From the NCBI GenBank assembly GCA_001600455.1, contig BCKC01000007.1:2916019-2980018 (forward strand): a stretch of DNA of 64,000 nucleotides. Reading direction: 5' to 3'. Below the pieces are notes generated by a model, which was given only the letters and a program-made list of their open reading frames with translations, had not been told where the DNA came from and did not search any database. The stretch comes from Endocalyx cinctus. Its lineage: Eukaryota; Ascomycota; Sordariomycetes; Amphisphaeriales; Apiosporaceae. How positions within the stretch are numbered: the first letter of the stretch is position 1; every line of letters starts with the position of its first letter. Of this stretch, positions 25,336-36,811 are shown piece after piece. Position numbers and translations under genes: made by a program.

Positions 25336-27081
25336 TTAACTAATGTTACTATTCTCGCCAACCTTCTCAGTCTTCCTACTTGGTTGATCTAGTCCGTACT
25401 CTGTATCTAAAGTGTCTCGGAGATGAACATCTTTCTCCAGAAATACAAAAAAGAATGATGTACCAGCTATAGCGGTCGCGACAATCCACACAAGCCTGAG
25501 ACTATCACTAAAAACAGCTACTACCTGATCCCGAGCTTGATCAGGAAGAGCTAACAAGACGTCACTTGTGGCATGTGAATATGCTTGACCGTTAGCTATC
25601 AATGCCCTAACTGAGGGGTCGTCGATAAATCCAGACAGATAATTGGAACGGCTATTGAAAATGGCGGCGGGTAAGGATACCCCCCATACGGTACCAAAAG
25701 TCCGGATGAAACTCCAGGTTGCTGTTGATGACGCCGTATCTTTTTCCGATAGTGCAGCTTGGGCTGCAGGCAAAAGAACCCCTAGCAGCAGGCCAGATCC
25801 GAGCCCAGCAAGAATTTGAAGCGAGACGTAAAGTGCGAGACTGCTGTTCCTTTTGAGTAGGATAAAAGTCCCGGTGCCAAGTGCGAAAAAGGCAAATCCA
25901 GCAAAATGAACAGGCCGGTATTTCCCAAATTTGGACAAAATAAAACCGCCGATTATACTTCCAGGGATGATGACAATGGCTGTCGGAAGCAGCAGAACTC
26001 CAGATCGGTTAGGATCCTTGAGCTGAACTGCCTGGAAGTACACAGGTAAAAAGTAGAGCACCCAGAAAGATAATAAAGAATGTATGAATGTGAGATAGAA
26101 TGCAACAGCAGAGGTTCGATTTCGAAAAAGGTGTGGTGGAGTCATTGGCTCAACGCACCACCGGGATGATTCATACACCATGAAAGACCCTAGACCAACG
26201 AATCCAAGTATAAGTGGTAGTAAAACTCTCCAGCTAGACCACGAATAACGGGTGCCCCCATAAGTCAGGGCTATGAGGATCGCGATAACTGATGTAATCA
26301 GGATGATATTACCGAAATAATCAATGCGACGAAGGCGGTCCGTCACAGATGGCTGACGGTCGTAGTTGACATGCAAAAAGCAGATGAGGAGAGTAAGAGA
26401 TAGGCCGCATATAGGGAGATTAATGTAAAAGACCCATCTCCAAGTAGTACCTTCGGCTATAGCACCACCAATGAAAGGCCCGAGTGAGGAGACAATACCA
26501 AAGAGGCCCAGTATGATGGCAGTAAAGCGTCCGCGATCGCGCAGGGATACGAGATCACAGACTATCATTTCGATCATCAGAATTATGCCACCGCCGCCAA
26601 CGCCTTGGACAGCTCTTCCAGCAATGAGCATGGTGGCCGAATTGGCGCCACCACTAATCCCACTCCCCAGCGCGAAAACGGCGACGATAGCAATTGTGAG
26701 CCAGCGACGTCCAAATATGTCGGCAATCTGGCCAAAGAGGGGCAAGAACGCAGTACTGATATGAAAACATAATTATCAGTCAATCAGGTAATCAAACGAG
26801 AGAATAAGAAAGAGAAAGAGTTGAGCTGACCTGGTTAGGGTGTATGCATTTACAAACCATACATAAAGTTCACCTGCGTCCAAAGCTCCGGCAATTTTTG
26901 GTAGAGCGGTGGATGTCACAGTGCTTTCAACGGCTGCTGAAAGCGAAGTAATTCCAAGGGCTACCATAACGATCCAAAAACGCCATCCTCTTGCTTGAGG
27001 TTTGTCGGGAGTTTCGTCGGGGCTAGAATGGTTTGGCTGATTGGAAGTATTAGAAGAGTCGTGATGCGCCGATGCATCCAT
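25336..27081 (-). CDS. MFS exporter, DHA2/14-TM drug-efflux type, 556 aa
   Basis: Two exons, 26831..27081 and 25336..26755, give a single frame ending in TAA. The protein has a charged cytosolic N-terminus of about 35 residues, then GWRFWIVMVALGITSLSAAV opening the first helix. The family motif after helix 2 is clear (LFGQIADIFGRRW), followed by GRAVQGVGGGGI and, in helix 5, LGPFIGGAIAEGTTWRWVF, the drug:H+ antiporter signature. About fourteen hydrophobic segments can be counted, and the C-terminus is hydrophilic. Members act in the plasma membrane and export toxins and metabolites; in this setting it probably exports the cluster product and may give self-protection. It is transcribed divergently from the EthD gene, sharing a 1.1-kb intergenic region. 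Confidence 0.93.
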
Positions 27082-28176
27082 AATTGGTTCATTCGAATTG
27101 GCCCTATTTTAAAATGAGTGCGATTCATCTAACAGGACAATTGCTAAGACTTTGGGCTTTTTACTTGTCTTGTACTTGTTCACGCGGCATTTTTCCCTGT
27201 GCGCGATTCAAACTCTACCTTTTAAACCGATCGTATAACGAGTTTATTGCGGACGTATTAATTGATAGTCGGAAAGGATGATATTTACTTGACAGAACGA
27301 GATAATCTCGGGCGGCTGCGGCTACAAGCAGGCACCCAGAGTTAGTTGTCAACTTCTCAAGTATGAAGATAAATACGGGAAAATGTGGGCATGCGTTACC
27401 CAATGAAAATAGTGTGAAGAGAAATCTTGTAATTTGTAATTACTTACTGGAAGAAAAGCGATACTACCCATCCTGCGTGGGGTGAAAACATTTGCAAGTA
27501 AAATACAGTAGCAAGTGTCCTCCAGCCTTCTTGGTTGCACCCCTATGTTCGCCCTACAGGTACTTATCCTACACAGGTGTACCTACGTAGTAACAGTACT
27601 TAAGGGCTACAAAAACAGGAATTTACGTATGTACCAGCCTACCTTGGTATTTTGGCCACAGCCTGCTTATGGGGTAGAATGCAACAGTGGATGGGCAATT
27701 TCTGATAGGATAACCTTTACACCGATCGTTTTTGTAAGTGGGGCCAACAGAGGGTAGATATCCATGGATGGCCGGATTGGCGACACATGCATATACCAAT
27801 TACTTTTTAATATAAATGCGTAGTACAATGGTCAACCGTAGTATTCTCCGGTAAGTTGAATTTTAAGCCTTCGGTGTATTAGTTACTTTTAATCTCCGAT
27901 TTATTCCGACCGTCAAGTATGGAAAAAAAAAAATACGTAGTGTATGCCAGTCTCACATAACTATCCCCGCTTCTGTAGAAGGCTCCGTGTAAGATAATCA
28001 CTTCTAATTAATGAGAATAACACCAAGCTCCAGTATTTGAAGATATATTTCAATTCCGTTCCACTCAGTCCAAGCAGCTAGATTCAACTTGTTTGAGTTC
28101 TTAGATCGCTACGTAATCTGACTGAGCTCTATCGACACAAATAGAACCTATCAACATAAGGTCGACTGTTCCGATC
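27082..28176. promoter_or_regulatory. Divergent intergenic region, MFS exporter / EthD gene
   Basis: The 1.1 kb between two divergent start codons must hold both promoters. No operator can be identified by eye, and short open frames here carry no family signature. Confidence 0.5.
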
Positions 28177-28766
28177 ATGGCCAAAGCAGAGCGCGTACTC
28201 CGTCTTGCTGGTTCTTATTATCGTAAAGATGGCGTTTCCGAGGAAGAGTTTCATCGATTTTCGAGGTACCATGCTATCACATGCGCCAAGATCCACGAGA
28301 AATACGGCATTTTAAAGTACCAGATAGTTCGTGTCCAGCTTCACTATTCATGGATTATTTCTCTTTTTCATTCGCCACAATGACAATATACAATCCAAAA
28401 TTATTTTTATAACTGACAAATTTACTACAGGCATACAGTTCCTCTAGCGCTAAGGAGCTAGCGAAGAGCATGAAGACCCCGTATAAGGTCAACGATCATG
28501 ATCTCGAGATTGAATACTACTTCAAGGACGTGGCTACTCTTCTTGCCGTATCTGCCGACCAAGAATTTAAAGATCTTCATCTCGAATCTGAGCCTTACGT
28601 CCGTCACGATACCGCCTCAGTAACTCTGACTTGGGTCGAAACATATTTGGAGGATGGTAAAATGGTGAATATTGACACTGATGGAAAGGCCCTTTACGGA
28701 TCATTCTCCGAACTATCCGATATCAAACTGTCTGAAGCACCAGTTGCTAAGTATTACGAAGAGTAA
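28177..28766 (+). CDS. EthD-domain protein (dimeric alpha/beta barrel), 161 aa
   Basis: Exons 28177..28326 and 28431..28766. The donor GTTCGT is unusual but is the only join that keeps the frame (…KYQI then AYSSSSAKEL). The N-terminal segment (RVLRLAGSYYRKDGVSEEEFHRFS) followed by HAITCAKIHEKYG has the layout of EthD / dimeric ferredoxin-like barrel proteins, which act as dehydratases, decarboxylases or cyclases in fungal polyketide pathways. The middle part carries acidic, aromatic strands (EIEYYFKDVATLLAVSADQE). Histidines at the barrel edge (FHRF, YHAITC) are possible active-site residues. It has no signal peptide and is probably cytosolic. Lying between exporter and enoyl reductase, it is a likely pathway enzyme, but its step is unknown. 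Confidence 0.8.
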
Positions 28767-29359
28767 ACATGCTTTTACAATGAAACATACGGGTTTGGTC
28801 GGATATAGACCACTCAGCTTTGTAACTAATCGTAGAAGTATCTCTCAATGACAACATGGTTTTATTTTAGTACTTACTAGCTTATCATGACAAGAATTTT
28901 TGGATATGAAATTCAGGTGCAATAAGAATTACCTAAAAAAATACTCCTCACGTATACCGATATCAGCCTTTAATTATAAGACTATTATTATCAGGCCGTA
29001 TAAAATTTCGAATAACTATTCAAGATACTGTCTTCGTTATCATAACATTTGTGCTACCACGCCTACCGTCCAGCTCCGAAAGATCAAGAGGTGATATTTA
29101 AAAGCGGGTATAAAGCGACAGAAACATATTGTCGACTTCTATGAGTCGACGAGTTTGGTTGCAATGAAATTCTGTTTCATTTATCGATTTCAATATTGTA
29201 TATCGAGAATCAACAATCTAAGATTATTTATATCCACTATCTACATCACACCTCCCTCGAGACAAGCACTAATAACAGGTCTGTAAGAATCGAAATAGTT
29301 CTAGTCATACAGTTCGTTGTGAATCAGAACACAGTCGAAAGTATCAATCGTATGAATCA

Positions 29360-29376
29360 CCCCCCCCCCCCCCCCC
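29360..29376. repeat. Poly-C tract next to a NotI-like GC island
   Basis: Seventeen consecutive C are followed by TCTCCGGCGGCCGCGCGG in otherwise AT-rich DNA. It is either a natural homopolymer or a sequencing/assembly weak spot. Confidence 0.9.
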
Positions 29377-29507
29377 TCTCCGGCGGCCGCGCGGTTCATT
29401 ATTCATCTAATAAACTGAGCCTAGCATTACAAGCAAATAAGTACATGAAACCGTCCTTAATTATAATCCTTTTTCATAGTCGCACATCAAGACTAATAGA
29501 CAAATTT

Positions 29508-30091
29508 TCAGACCTTTGACAACGCTCCCTTGAGTACAATACCAATCAGGGGTAGTTCTGTGAGGATAATTCTCAATCGATTCATCCTTACAAAAGCTCC
29601 TAAAGCCTCTTTCAAATCTTTTACTTCCTCTTTTTGACCCTTCGTGTCTCCCTTCATAATAACTTTTAATAGCTTCCAAGAATACGGGGCATTTAAGAGA
29701 TGGGACAACGAGCATGCCAGGCCTAAGGTATACCAAGCCCTATGTGGAGAGGGGTAGTATATATTCGCTGCAAGGCATCCATAAGACGAAAATTCAAGGA
29801 CAAGAACAAAGGGAATAACTCCCCGGTAACAAACCCGCACTAAATGTGGGAGGACGCGCAGGCTTCCTGGTTCATTTGTCGAGAGGAATGAGGAGAGCAT
29901 TAGGTGTTGGAGATAGTGGCACATTATTCTATCCGCATGGTTAGTTGTCTTCAACGCCCCGTTTTAGGATCTAGCGATCAACTACGAGAATTAAAAATTA
30001 CTTACAGTGCAAAAGTTGTAGCAACTGGAATAAGTCGAATCAGCGATAGCCCAACAGGGGTTAAAGAATATTCCAAGTTCTTTCCAACCAT
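29508..30091 (-). CDS. Four-TM membrane protein, DUF1772/anthrone-oxygenase-like, 168 aa
   Basis: Exons 30006..30091 and 29508..29928 (minus strand), joined by GTAAGT…GATAG, close the frame at TGA with 169 codons. Exon 1 supplies the start and first hydrophobic helix (MVGKNLEYSLTPVGLSLIRL, IPVATTFAL). Further hydrophobic segments follow (VIPFVLVLEFSSYGCLAANI, YTLGLACSLSHLLNAP, ILTELPLIGIVLKGAL), giving about four helices. The last third contains LGAFVRMNRLR before the final helix, the pattern seen in DUF1772 proteins, some of which are anthrone oxygenases or small membrane helpers in polyketide clusters. Family assignment is by pattern only and moderately sure. It is divergent from the enoyl reductase gene (498 bp apart), which supports membership of the cluster. 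Confidence 0.7.
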
Positions 30092-30589
30092 GATTGATCT
30101 GCGCCAGTTTATCGAGAAATGCCAATTATCCGTATATCATGAATGCTAGAGCCGGTATTCGAAGACTTAAAAGAAACTTTGTGAACTCAGAAAAAATCTT
30201 CCCACCCTGTCCAGCCTTTAACCTGGAGAACCTACAAGTGTTCTATACCCGTTGGAGGTGATTCCTGACATCGGTATATTCAGAAAAGAAGTCTCCAGTA
30301 ACACCGACTAAGTCCGCACGCAGCAGAAAATTTACCGATTAATGAAATAACCGATTAACCCCAAAAATTACCGACGTAGCAAAAATAGACATAAACAACA
30401 GAGAAAGACCGACAAAAAGACGACAATAAGTATTTACTATTTTAGCTTGGCATTTAGTACCGTAGTTATAGTGATCCCTGACGTGGGATCTAAGAGGCTA
30501 CACAAAGATCACCTTTCCTTCTTTCTTGGGGGTTTGAGAACAATCCACAGTGCGCAAAAACTTTACTTTCCAGCCTTTACAGTCAAATC
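30092..30589. promoter_or_regulatory. Divergent promoter region, DUF1772-like gene / enoyl reductase
   Basis: About 500 bp between two start codons, probably a shared promoter. No regulator site can be assigned. Confidence 0.5.
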
Positions 30590-31796
30590 ATGGCCGAGAA
30601 TTTGTTGACAGCCTGCCGATCCGCTATCGTATGTGTATCCAAGACACCAGGTGAAAACCTTTCGGTCTCCCATAACGTCCCCATGCCGCCATTTCCGTTG
30701 GCCCCTGGAAATGTCTTGGTTCACACAATAGCTGTCGCGTTAAACCCATGTGACTGGAAAATGCCAGATAATTTCCCATCTGTTGGTTCAGTAGGTGGCA
30801 GCGATTTTGCGGGCACGATCGTAGCGCTTGGTAAGGATACCGAAACGATCAACCCGGGTCTTTCCGTAGGCGACCGCGTCTGCGGCGCTGTGCATGGGTT
30901 CAATCCTGCAGATCACACGGCTGGATCCTTCTCTGAATATATAGTAGCCACGGCAGATATCCTAATGCAAATACCAGAAGGAGTAGGATGGGAAGAGGGT
31001 GCAGCTATTGGCGGAACAGGAATTGCCACTCTTGGGATTGCGTTTCATGACCATTTACTGCTTGATTGGAAGCAATGCGACGTGGACAATTTCCCGGTGT
31101 TGGTATATGGTGGGGGGACAGCCACTGGGACCATGGCAATACAGTTGCTGAAGGCGTAGGTTTTTTTCCCCTCTACAGAATTGGTACTTTTAGAACCAAC
31201 TGCTTTAGCGGTTGATGCAATCCATTTACGCCCAAGTTTTTTACTAACTAAAAATGGACATATTATGTAGATCCGGCTTACGCCCCCTCGCCGTATGCTC
31301 CTCTCAAAGCGCTAAGCTTGCCCTGTCGTACGGTGCGGAGAAAGCATTTGATTACGCCTCCCCCACCTGTGCTACGGAGATAAAAGAGTACACACAAAGG
31401 CGATTGGCCCATATTCTTGACATTATTGTAGACTCTACTTCTATTAAGATCTGTCATGAGTCAATGGGTCGTTTGGGTGGTTCGTATGTGGGTCTTGAGC
31501 TTCTCCCTGACCAAAAACCAAATCGGCAACTCATCCATACTGCTTGGGTCATGGGTCAGTCCATATTTGGGAAGCCATTGCAACTGAGCGGAGGGTACGA
31601 AAGGCCTGGCATAGCGGAACACCGTCAGCTTGGGAAGCGGTGGTTTTTGCATGTTCAAAACTTGTGGAATAATGGAGAAATTAAACCTCACCCGATCAGA
31701 GTTAACTCTCAAGGTGGTTTAGATGCAGTGTTGGTCGGTATTGATTCCTTGCGACGTAAACAAGTAGTTCGGGAAAAGCTAGTCTATTTTTTGTAA
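30590..31796 (+). CDS. Trans-acting enoyl reductase for the PKS-NRPS, 363 aa
   Basis: Exons 30590..31155 and 31271..31796 close at TAA with 364 codons, the same size as LovC-type reductases. The MDR fold is clear: an N-terminal GroES-like part (VLVHTIAVALNPCDWKMPD), GSDFAGTIVALGKDT, VGDRVCGAVHGFNP and GSFSEYIVATAD, then the nucleotide-binding turn VYGGGTATGTMAIQLLKASG. There are no zinc ligands, as expected for this family. These enzymes act in trans on ACP-bound enoyl chains of PKSs whose own ER is dead, which is the case for the synthase at 11231. It should reduce selected double bonds with NADPH. Its stop lies only 7 bp from that of the convergent regulator gene. Confidence 0.95.
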
Positions 31797-31803
31797 TATT
31801 ACT

Positions 31804-33276
31804 TCAAGTTGACGCCCTATCTAATAATCGTGTAACATTTTCAATATTACCGCGCAATGATTCTATACTCCGATTGTGACCTCCTGGGCCGTCTGCCTCC
31901 AGTACCAATAACACATTCAGAATCTTGGCACTTCTACTGGGCTGGTAGTCGGAGCTTCCACATACACTATCAGATTGACTTCCCTTCTTATTACCAGCTT
32001 CATCAACTTTTTCTCCGACAAACGTTTTCTTCCGGGCTATCCCCATGGATTTTTCCATGCATCGCAGATTGTAAAGCAGCATCTTGACAATTATCATCAT
32101 TTGCAGTGGGCTTTTGCCTTCCAAATGGAAGTCACCGATTTGGAACATAGGGAATCTTGATTTCGCCGACAATTGCTCCCATGAACGGCCTTGCAGCTCT
32201 ACCAGGATACAGTTGAATATCTCGTCATATATCTCAACCAGTCGAGAATAACAAGATACGATCATGCAGATAGTCGGCGTGTTGAATGCATCAACGGCAC
32301 TGGGTACCTGACAGTTTTGATGGCTAGAAATATCCTCGGATAGGATTCCTGAACTTGCTTCGCTACTGCCATTGACTGTGAGTTGATTCCTATAATTTTC
32401 AATCATAGGAGCTCTGCCTGAGACTCTGGATGGTACGATTTTCTCTTCCGTTATAGAAGACCTAAATCCGTTTAGTATGCTAATGAACTTTTGAGTGCTG
32501 GCCATTATATGATCAACTGGCAATTGACAGCTGTCCTGTCCGTAGGCCCCCTGACTACCCTGCTCAGCCATGTCATTGTCTGATATACGCTTTGTATGTT
32601 GCAGTTGCAGGTCTAATGATACCTGCAAATTCCACAGTTCTTGCAAATCACTCTCCTGAGAGTCAAATGATCTGTGACGCAGTGGATTGCTATGGTCTGG
32701 GCCTTCTATTTCTGAGGAGTGCTGATGAAAATCTCCCGTCTCAATAGTATCGAAATTTCCCATACCAATATCAATCGCGGTAGTCAGTGAGAGCCCGTTA
32801 GGACTGGAAGGATCCGATGAAGATAATTCCAAGTCACCTGTCGCAAATTGCGCTAAGTCCTCATCCAAATGAGGCATTTCAGCTTCGGAAAGCAAGCCCG
32901 TCACTAGCATCGAGGTTGAAGTGGGCCAGTCAAGAGCAGTAATCTGAGACTCTAAACCAAGGTCATGTGCGGAATTGTCACCGTTGGATGACCCTATGAG
33001 TTCTATGTCTTGTGGACGTGGTTGATGATTGGTTGCTGTGGCCATTCCCTTGGCGCTGATTCTCTGGCCTTGGGTAGGCCTCCCAAGTCTTCTTGGTGTG
33101 CTGCTTGTGCAGACCGCATTAACACGGCGACATCGTATACAAGACTGATCCTTATCTTCTTCCCATCTACACTGCAATTTCTGGCGATTGCATCTGCGAC
33201 ATGCAAGACGCCGTGGCGGTTGCTGCTGGGGACAATGATTCCCACCTTCCTCTTGCTGGTTAAGTATTTGTATCAT
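31804..33276 (-). CDS. Zn2Cys6 transcription factor, cluster regulator candidate, about 490 aa
   Basis: A single open frame ends at 31804. The start at 33276 (MIQILNQQEEGGNHCPQQQP) is preferred; an upstream in-frame ATG at 33366 would add 30 hydrophobic and Ser-rich residues. The binuclear zinc cluster is complete near the N-terminus: ACRRCNRQKLQC, then CIRC and VNAVC with C-x2-C-x6-C spacing in both halves, followed by a basic Arg-Pro segment. The rest is Ser/Gln-rich and acidic and ends with a helical region (VSCYSRLVEIYDEIFNCIL) like the AflR-type regulatory part. The position between the enoyl reductase and the receptor makes it the obvious pathway-specific activator. Its targets cannot be predicted from sequence alone. 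Confidence 0.9.
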   Translation of the reverse strand: MIQILNQQEEGGNHCPQQQPPRRLACRRCNRQKLQCRWEEDKDQSCIRCRRVNAVCTSSTPRRLGRPTQGQRISAKGMATATNHQPRPQDIELIGSSNGDNSAHDLGLESQITALDWPTSTSMLVTGLLSEAEMPHLDEDLAQFATGDLELSSSDPSSPNGLSLTTAIDIGMGNFDTIETGDFHQHSSEIEGPDHSNPLRHRSFDSQESDLQELWNLQVSLDLQLQHTKRISDNDMAEQGSQGAYGQDSCQLPVDHIMASTQKFISILNGFRSSITEEKIVPSRVSGRAPMIENYRNQLTVNGSSEASSGILSEDISSHQNCQVPSAVDAFNTPTICMIVSCYSRLVEIYDEIFNCILVELQGRSWEQLSAKSRFPMFQIGDFHLEGKSPLQMMIIVKMLLYNLRCMEKSMGIARKKTFVGEKVDEAGNKKGSQSDSVCGSSDYQPSRSAKILNVLLVLEADGPGGHNRSIESLRGNIENVTRLLDRAST

Positions 33277-34204
33277 TGAGCTGGATGAGAGAAGCGATGA
33301 GGAACGGCCGACTTTTTTTGTTAAAAAAAAACGATATTTATATCTATAAAGAACGTAGTAGATCACGTCGCTTTAGTGCAATATAAATTTATTAAGTATT
33401 CTGAATGGAAGAGTGATGCGAGCAGCCGTGGTCATCTCAGGCTATTCCAAAGGGAATGATGGTGGAAGCTAAAGTTAAATCCGAATGAGCCCTATGGCTT
33501 CCAAGAGGATAATGCGAACTACAAAGAGTTATCTTATGAGCTAACTTGACCGTGTTGCCTGCATAAGTTCTACTATGTGCTATTAAGCTAGTACCCAACA
33601 TTAATAACAATTTCTGTAGATCCCAGGCATAGATGTATTGTAGTCGTTGTGACCAATGCGACATACCTTCGACGTTTTTTCAAGTATATGCCACCCTGCC
33701 GTCAAACTTTGGTACATCCCAATGTTGATGCAACGCTGTAACCTGCCCCATCACGATAGCCTTCATCGCTAGGTCACTCAAATATTTCAACACAGCAGCC
33801 GTAGAAATGAGCCCATTTCGATGTTTGATATAATCATGGTCCTCTCTTTGGTGAAAGTTCCCCGATCAAAAATTCCCCATCTCAGCCTAGAGAGAGACTT
33901 TGTATTCTTGCAGCGACTTTTACAATTGATGGTCCATTCAACCCACAAGTTTCTATATAGAAATCTGCGTATAACTAATGCGGACAGCTGCGGGGTATCT
34001 TATGAAGGAATGAGCTGCATGACAATCTTTTTCCATTTCAATAGATAATCTTAAAGGATTCCTCGCAGCAACCTCAGACATTGAAATTACAAGAATGATG
34101 ACATGCAGCCAACTGACCGTTACAAATGCAACACTTCATGATGCATCCGCCAAAATGCTAACATACCGGTCAATAATGCCAAAATCTAACCGAAAACTAC
34201 CACC

Positions 34205-34253
34205 AACAACAACCAACAACAGCCAACAACAGCCAACAACAGCCAACAACAGC
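34205..34253. repeat. 12-bp minisatellite, about four copies
   Basis: Tandem CAACAGCCAACA units. Confidence 0.9.
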
Positions 34254-34705
34254 AGGAAACAGTTAACAATCCTGTGAGCAGCTACGTATCCAGGTGGTAA
34301 TGATAGTACCTCGCTTCAATAAAGACCAACCGAAATAATGGACTACTTTTTTTATCTTAAAAACTTTTTCGCCCTCGCCCGACATAACCTTCCCATTGGC
34401 TCATCATTTTTTGTCTCCAACACATACTCTTCTCCTAGGCTCGGTTCATGGACAGCCAACTGCATCGGGTGATAGAAAGGGATTACCCGTAAGTCTTATG
34501 CATGATACTTGTAATTTACGTACCCACAACTACCCACAAGAAAAGTAGCTGGAGGCAACGAATATTTTCTTGCACAATTCCGGTACTTTCACGCATATTG
34601 GGGTCCAAATTTGGCGTAACGTTTATATAATTTATCGTTGCTACATCACTCCTCTCTCTCCTATCGGCGTGTGTCTACCAAGCCTCCCTTCCCCCCCACC
34701 CCCCT

Positions 34706-34708
<3 letters not shown>

Positions 34709-34776
<68 letters not shown>

Positions 34777-34822
34777 CCCCCCTCCCCCCCCACCCCCCTC
34801 CCTTTTTTTTTTTTTTTTTTTT
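34709..34822. repeat. Two poly-T tracts behind duplicated C-rich blocks
   Basis: The block CCCCCCACCCCCCTCCC occurs twice (about 34690 and 34786), each time followed by a T-run of 65 and 20 bases. The lengths may not be reliable, because such tracts assemble poorly. Confidence 0.9.
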
Positions 34823-35009
34823 ATGTGGCATATTGTCATAACTTTCTCTTCATTTACTTCAATAGACGACAGTGATAAGTGGTACTAAAATCAACGTCAT
34901 CTTAAATTCGAATCGATACTTTCTATAAGCCATTGTTGAAGAAATTTTCCACTCACCTACCTTTCCACTTTTACCTTCCGGACATCTGAAAGTTCCTCTG
35001 CTCCCCACA

Positions 35010-36811
35010 ATGTCTTCGTCCGGCCTTGGAAGTCTATTATCTTCACGTCTACCTTCTTGCGCTGTAAGTCGATGCCATGGTTCCTTCAACTTCAAGTTTA
35101 ATCCTAAGCAGCTAATTATAATTTGCAAACACAACAATAGTCTAACTGCTTCACTGAGGCTACGGCCGCACCTTCATGTCAAAATGATCTTCAATCCTGT
35201 GTTTGTACAAGTGCAAACTTGAGCATCGTTTTAAACGCTTGCATTTCCAAAGGATGTACTATCACGGATATGCTTTGTATGTCAGCTTCAATATGATACC
35301 GATATTTTTACGTTCACAATCTGACTCTCTGTTTCTCATCATAGCAACACAAAACAGCCTCTCGAGTTTTTGCGGCATCCCATCCAATGTCAATTACTCA
35401 TATGTGCCTGTGATAATAATCTTCATTGTTCTCGCTTTGGTCGCTTTCTTTTTAAGAATGTATGCGAGGTTCAAAATGAACGTCAAGTTATGGTGGGATG
35501 ACATATGCATTCTGATTGCCATGGTACTACTCACTGCCAACCCAGACTTGCTTAGGTGGGCGTTATGACTGATTTGCCATAGGTAGCGACAATTGGAGTC
35601 TCAATTTCTATCATTCTTTGTATGTTAATTTTTCGAAGCAACTGGTCTGATGATTCACCCTCTCCTATCCCCAACTCCAATGTCCATTACAGCATAATCG
35701 AATATCCTATAGACTAAAATACTCACGGCATTTAGCTAAACAATGGGGTCTTGGAAGAGACATTTGGACCGTGCCGCATGATGATATCACGAGAATGTTC
35801 TTGGTAAGCGCAGCATCTGTCGTTTCCCCATTTCCATTATGACTAACGATATGTTCTTTCACGCAATAGGCAATAACTTATGTGACCGGTCTTCTTTATA
35901 CTATTGGGCGTCATCTTATCCGAGTATCAATCCTGACATTCTACTTACGTATCTTCACCGCCACGCTTGCCAGGACATTATCCATAATTACACTTGTGAT
36001 AATTGCTCTGGATGGCACAGCCTTTACTCTGCTCACAATCTTCCAGTGTACTCCTATCAGCTATACATGGGAGGGCTGGGATGGAGAGCACATTGGCAAA
36101 TGTATCAACCTTGAACAAGTATTATGGCCCAACAGTAGTCTGGGGGTCGCTTGGGATGTCTGGATGGTTGTATTTCCAATATATTTTGTTTCACAACTAC
36201 AGCTTTCCTTTCACAAGAAAATTGAAGCGTCATTAATGTTTACTGTGGGAATTTTGTAAGTTTTACTACTTTATATCCACAGCTAACAGTGAAGCTAACT
36301 TAAGTAATATGATAGAATCACCAGTCTAAACCTCGCTCGAATTCCGTTTTTACGGCATGGTTTGTCATCAATGAACCCTACTAGTAAGTTCATCCATGGA
36401 TTATTGAGGTTATGACTTGATTCTAACTAACCTAAAAAAGTGGACAACGTTCCAGTTGTCATTCTATCTGCTCTTGAAACGGACGTGGGAATTATATGCG
36501 CATGTTTGCCAAGTATTCATGGTCTTGTTAAGTTTATATACCGGAAGACACCATCGAAGACCTTAGGGGCACATAACTCTACATCAATTTCGTTCTTCAG
36601 CATTCGACGCAGCGCTCGTAGATTATTGATAGGTCGCCGATCCAGTGAAGCAGAGTCCGAAGGTGACCGCGGATCTAATCTGGATATCAGGATGACGACC
36701 ACAATACAACAGCAAAAGGGACGTTACGACTCAGACGTTGAACTCCATTCAACCGACCTTCGCATGGTTCCTGCGGAGAATGGTGGGGTAGATGCACGAG
36801 CCTGGGCCTAG
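35010..36811 (+). CDS. CFEM-domain PTH11-type 7-TM receptor, 432 aa, eight exons
   Basis: Exons 35010..35063, 35141..35276, 35345..35523, 35583..35619, 35736..35803, 35870..36255, 36316..36383 and 36441..36811; the frame closes at TAG. Exons 1-3 encode a CFEM domain: LPSCASNCF, CQNDLQSCVCTSANLS, NACISKGC and SSFCGI supply eight cysteines. Seven hydrophobic helices of the SAT4/rhodopsin-like type follow (VPVIIIFIVLALVAFFLRMY, DDICILIAMVATIGVSISII, RVSILTFYLRIFT and others), with a Ser/Arg-rich cytosolic tail from about residue 350. PTH11-like receptors sit in the plasma membrane and sense surface or host cues upstream of cAMP signalling. A signal peptide before the CFEM is not evident from this start, so a further 5' exon is possible. 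Confidence 0.88.

Larger units (their letters stand above)
33277..35009. other. Intergenic stretch with low-complexity repeats
   Basis: It contains a 12-bp tandem repeat (34205-34253) and two poly-T tracts (34709-34773 and 34803-34822). A minus-strand frame around 33680-33850 looks somewhat protein-like (LISTAAVLKYLSDLAMKAIV) but lacks a start, a splice partner and any family I recognise; it may be a decayed exon. Confidence 0.5.

Noticed and set aside
33277..33366. Start of the Zn2Cys6 protein at the upstream ATG (33366)
   Set aside because: It would add a basic/hydrophobic and Ser-rich leader unlike known regulators; the ATG at 33276 leads directly to the usual disordered N-terminus.
33680..33850. 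Protein-like minus-strand frame upstream of the regulator
   Set aside because: Bounded by stops, with no ATG, no matching exon and no recognisable family; only mentioned as a possible decayed exon.
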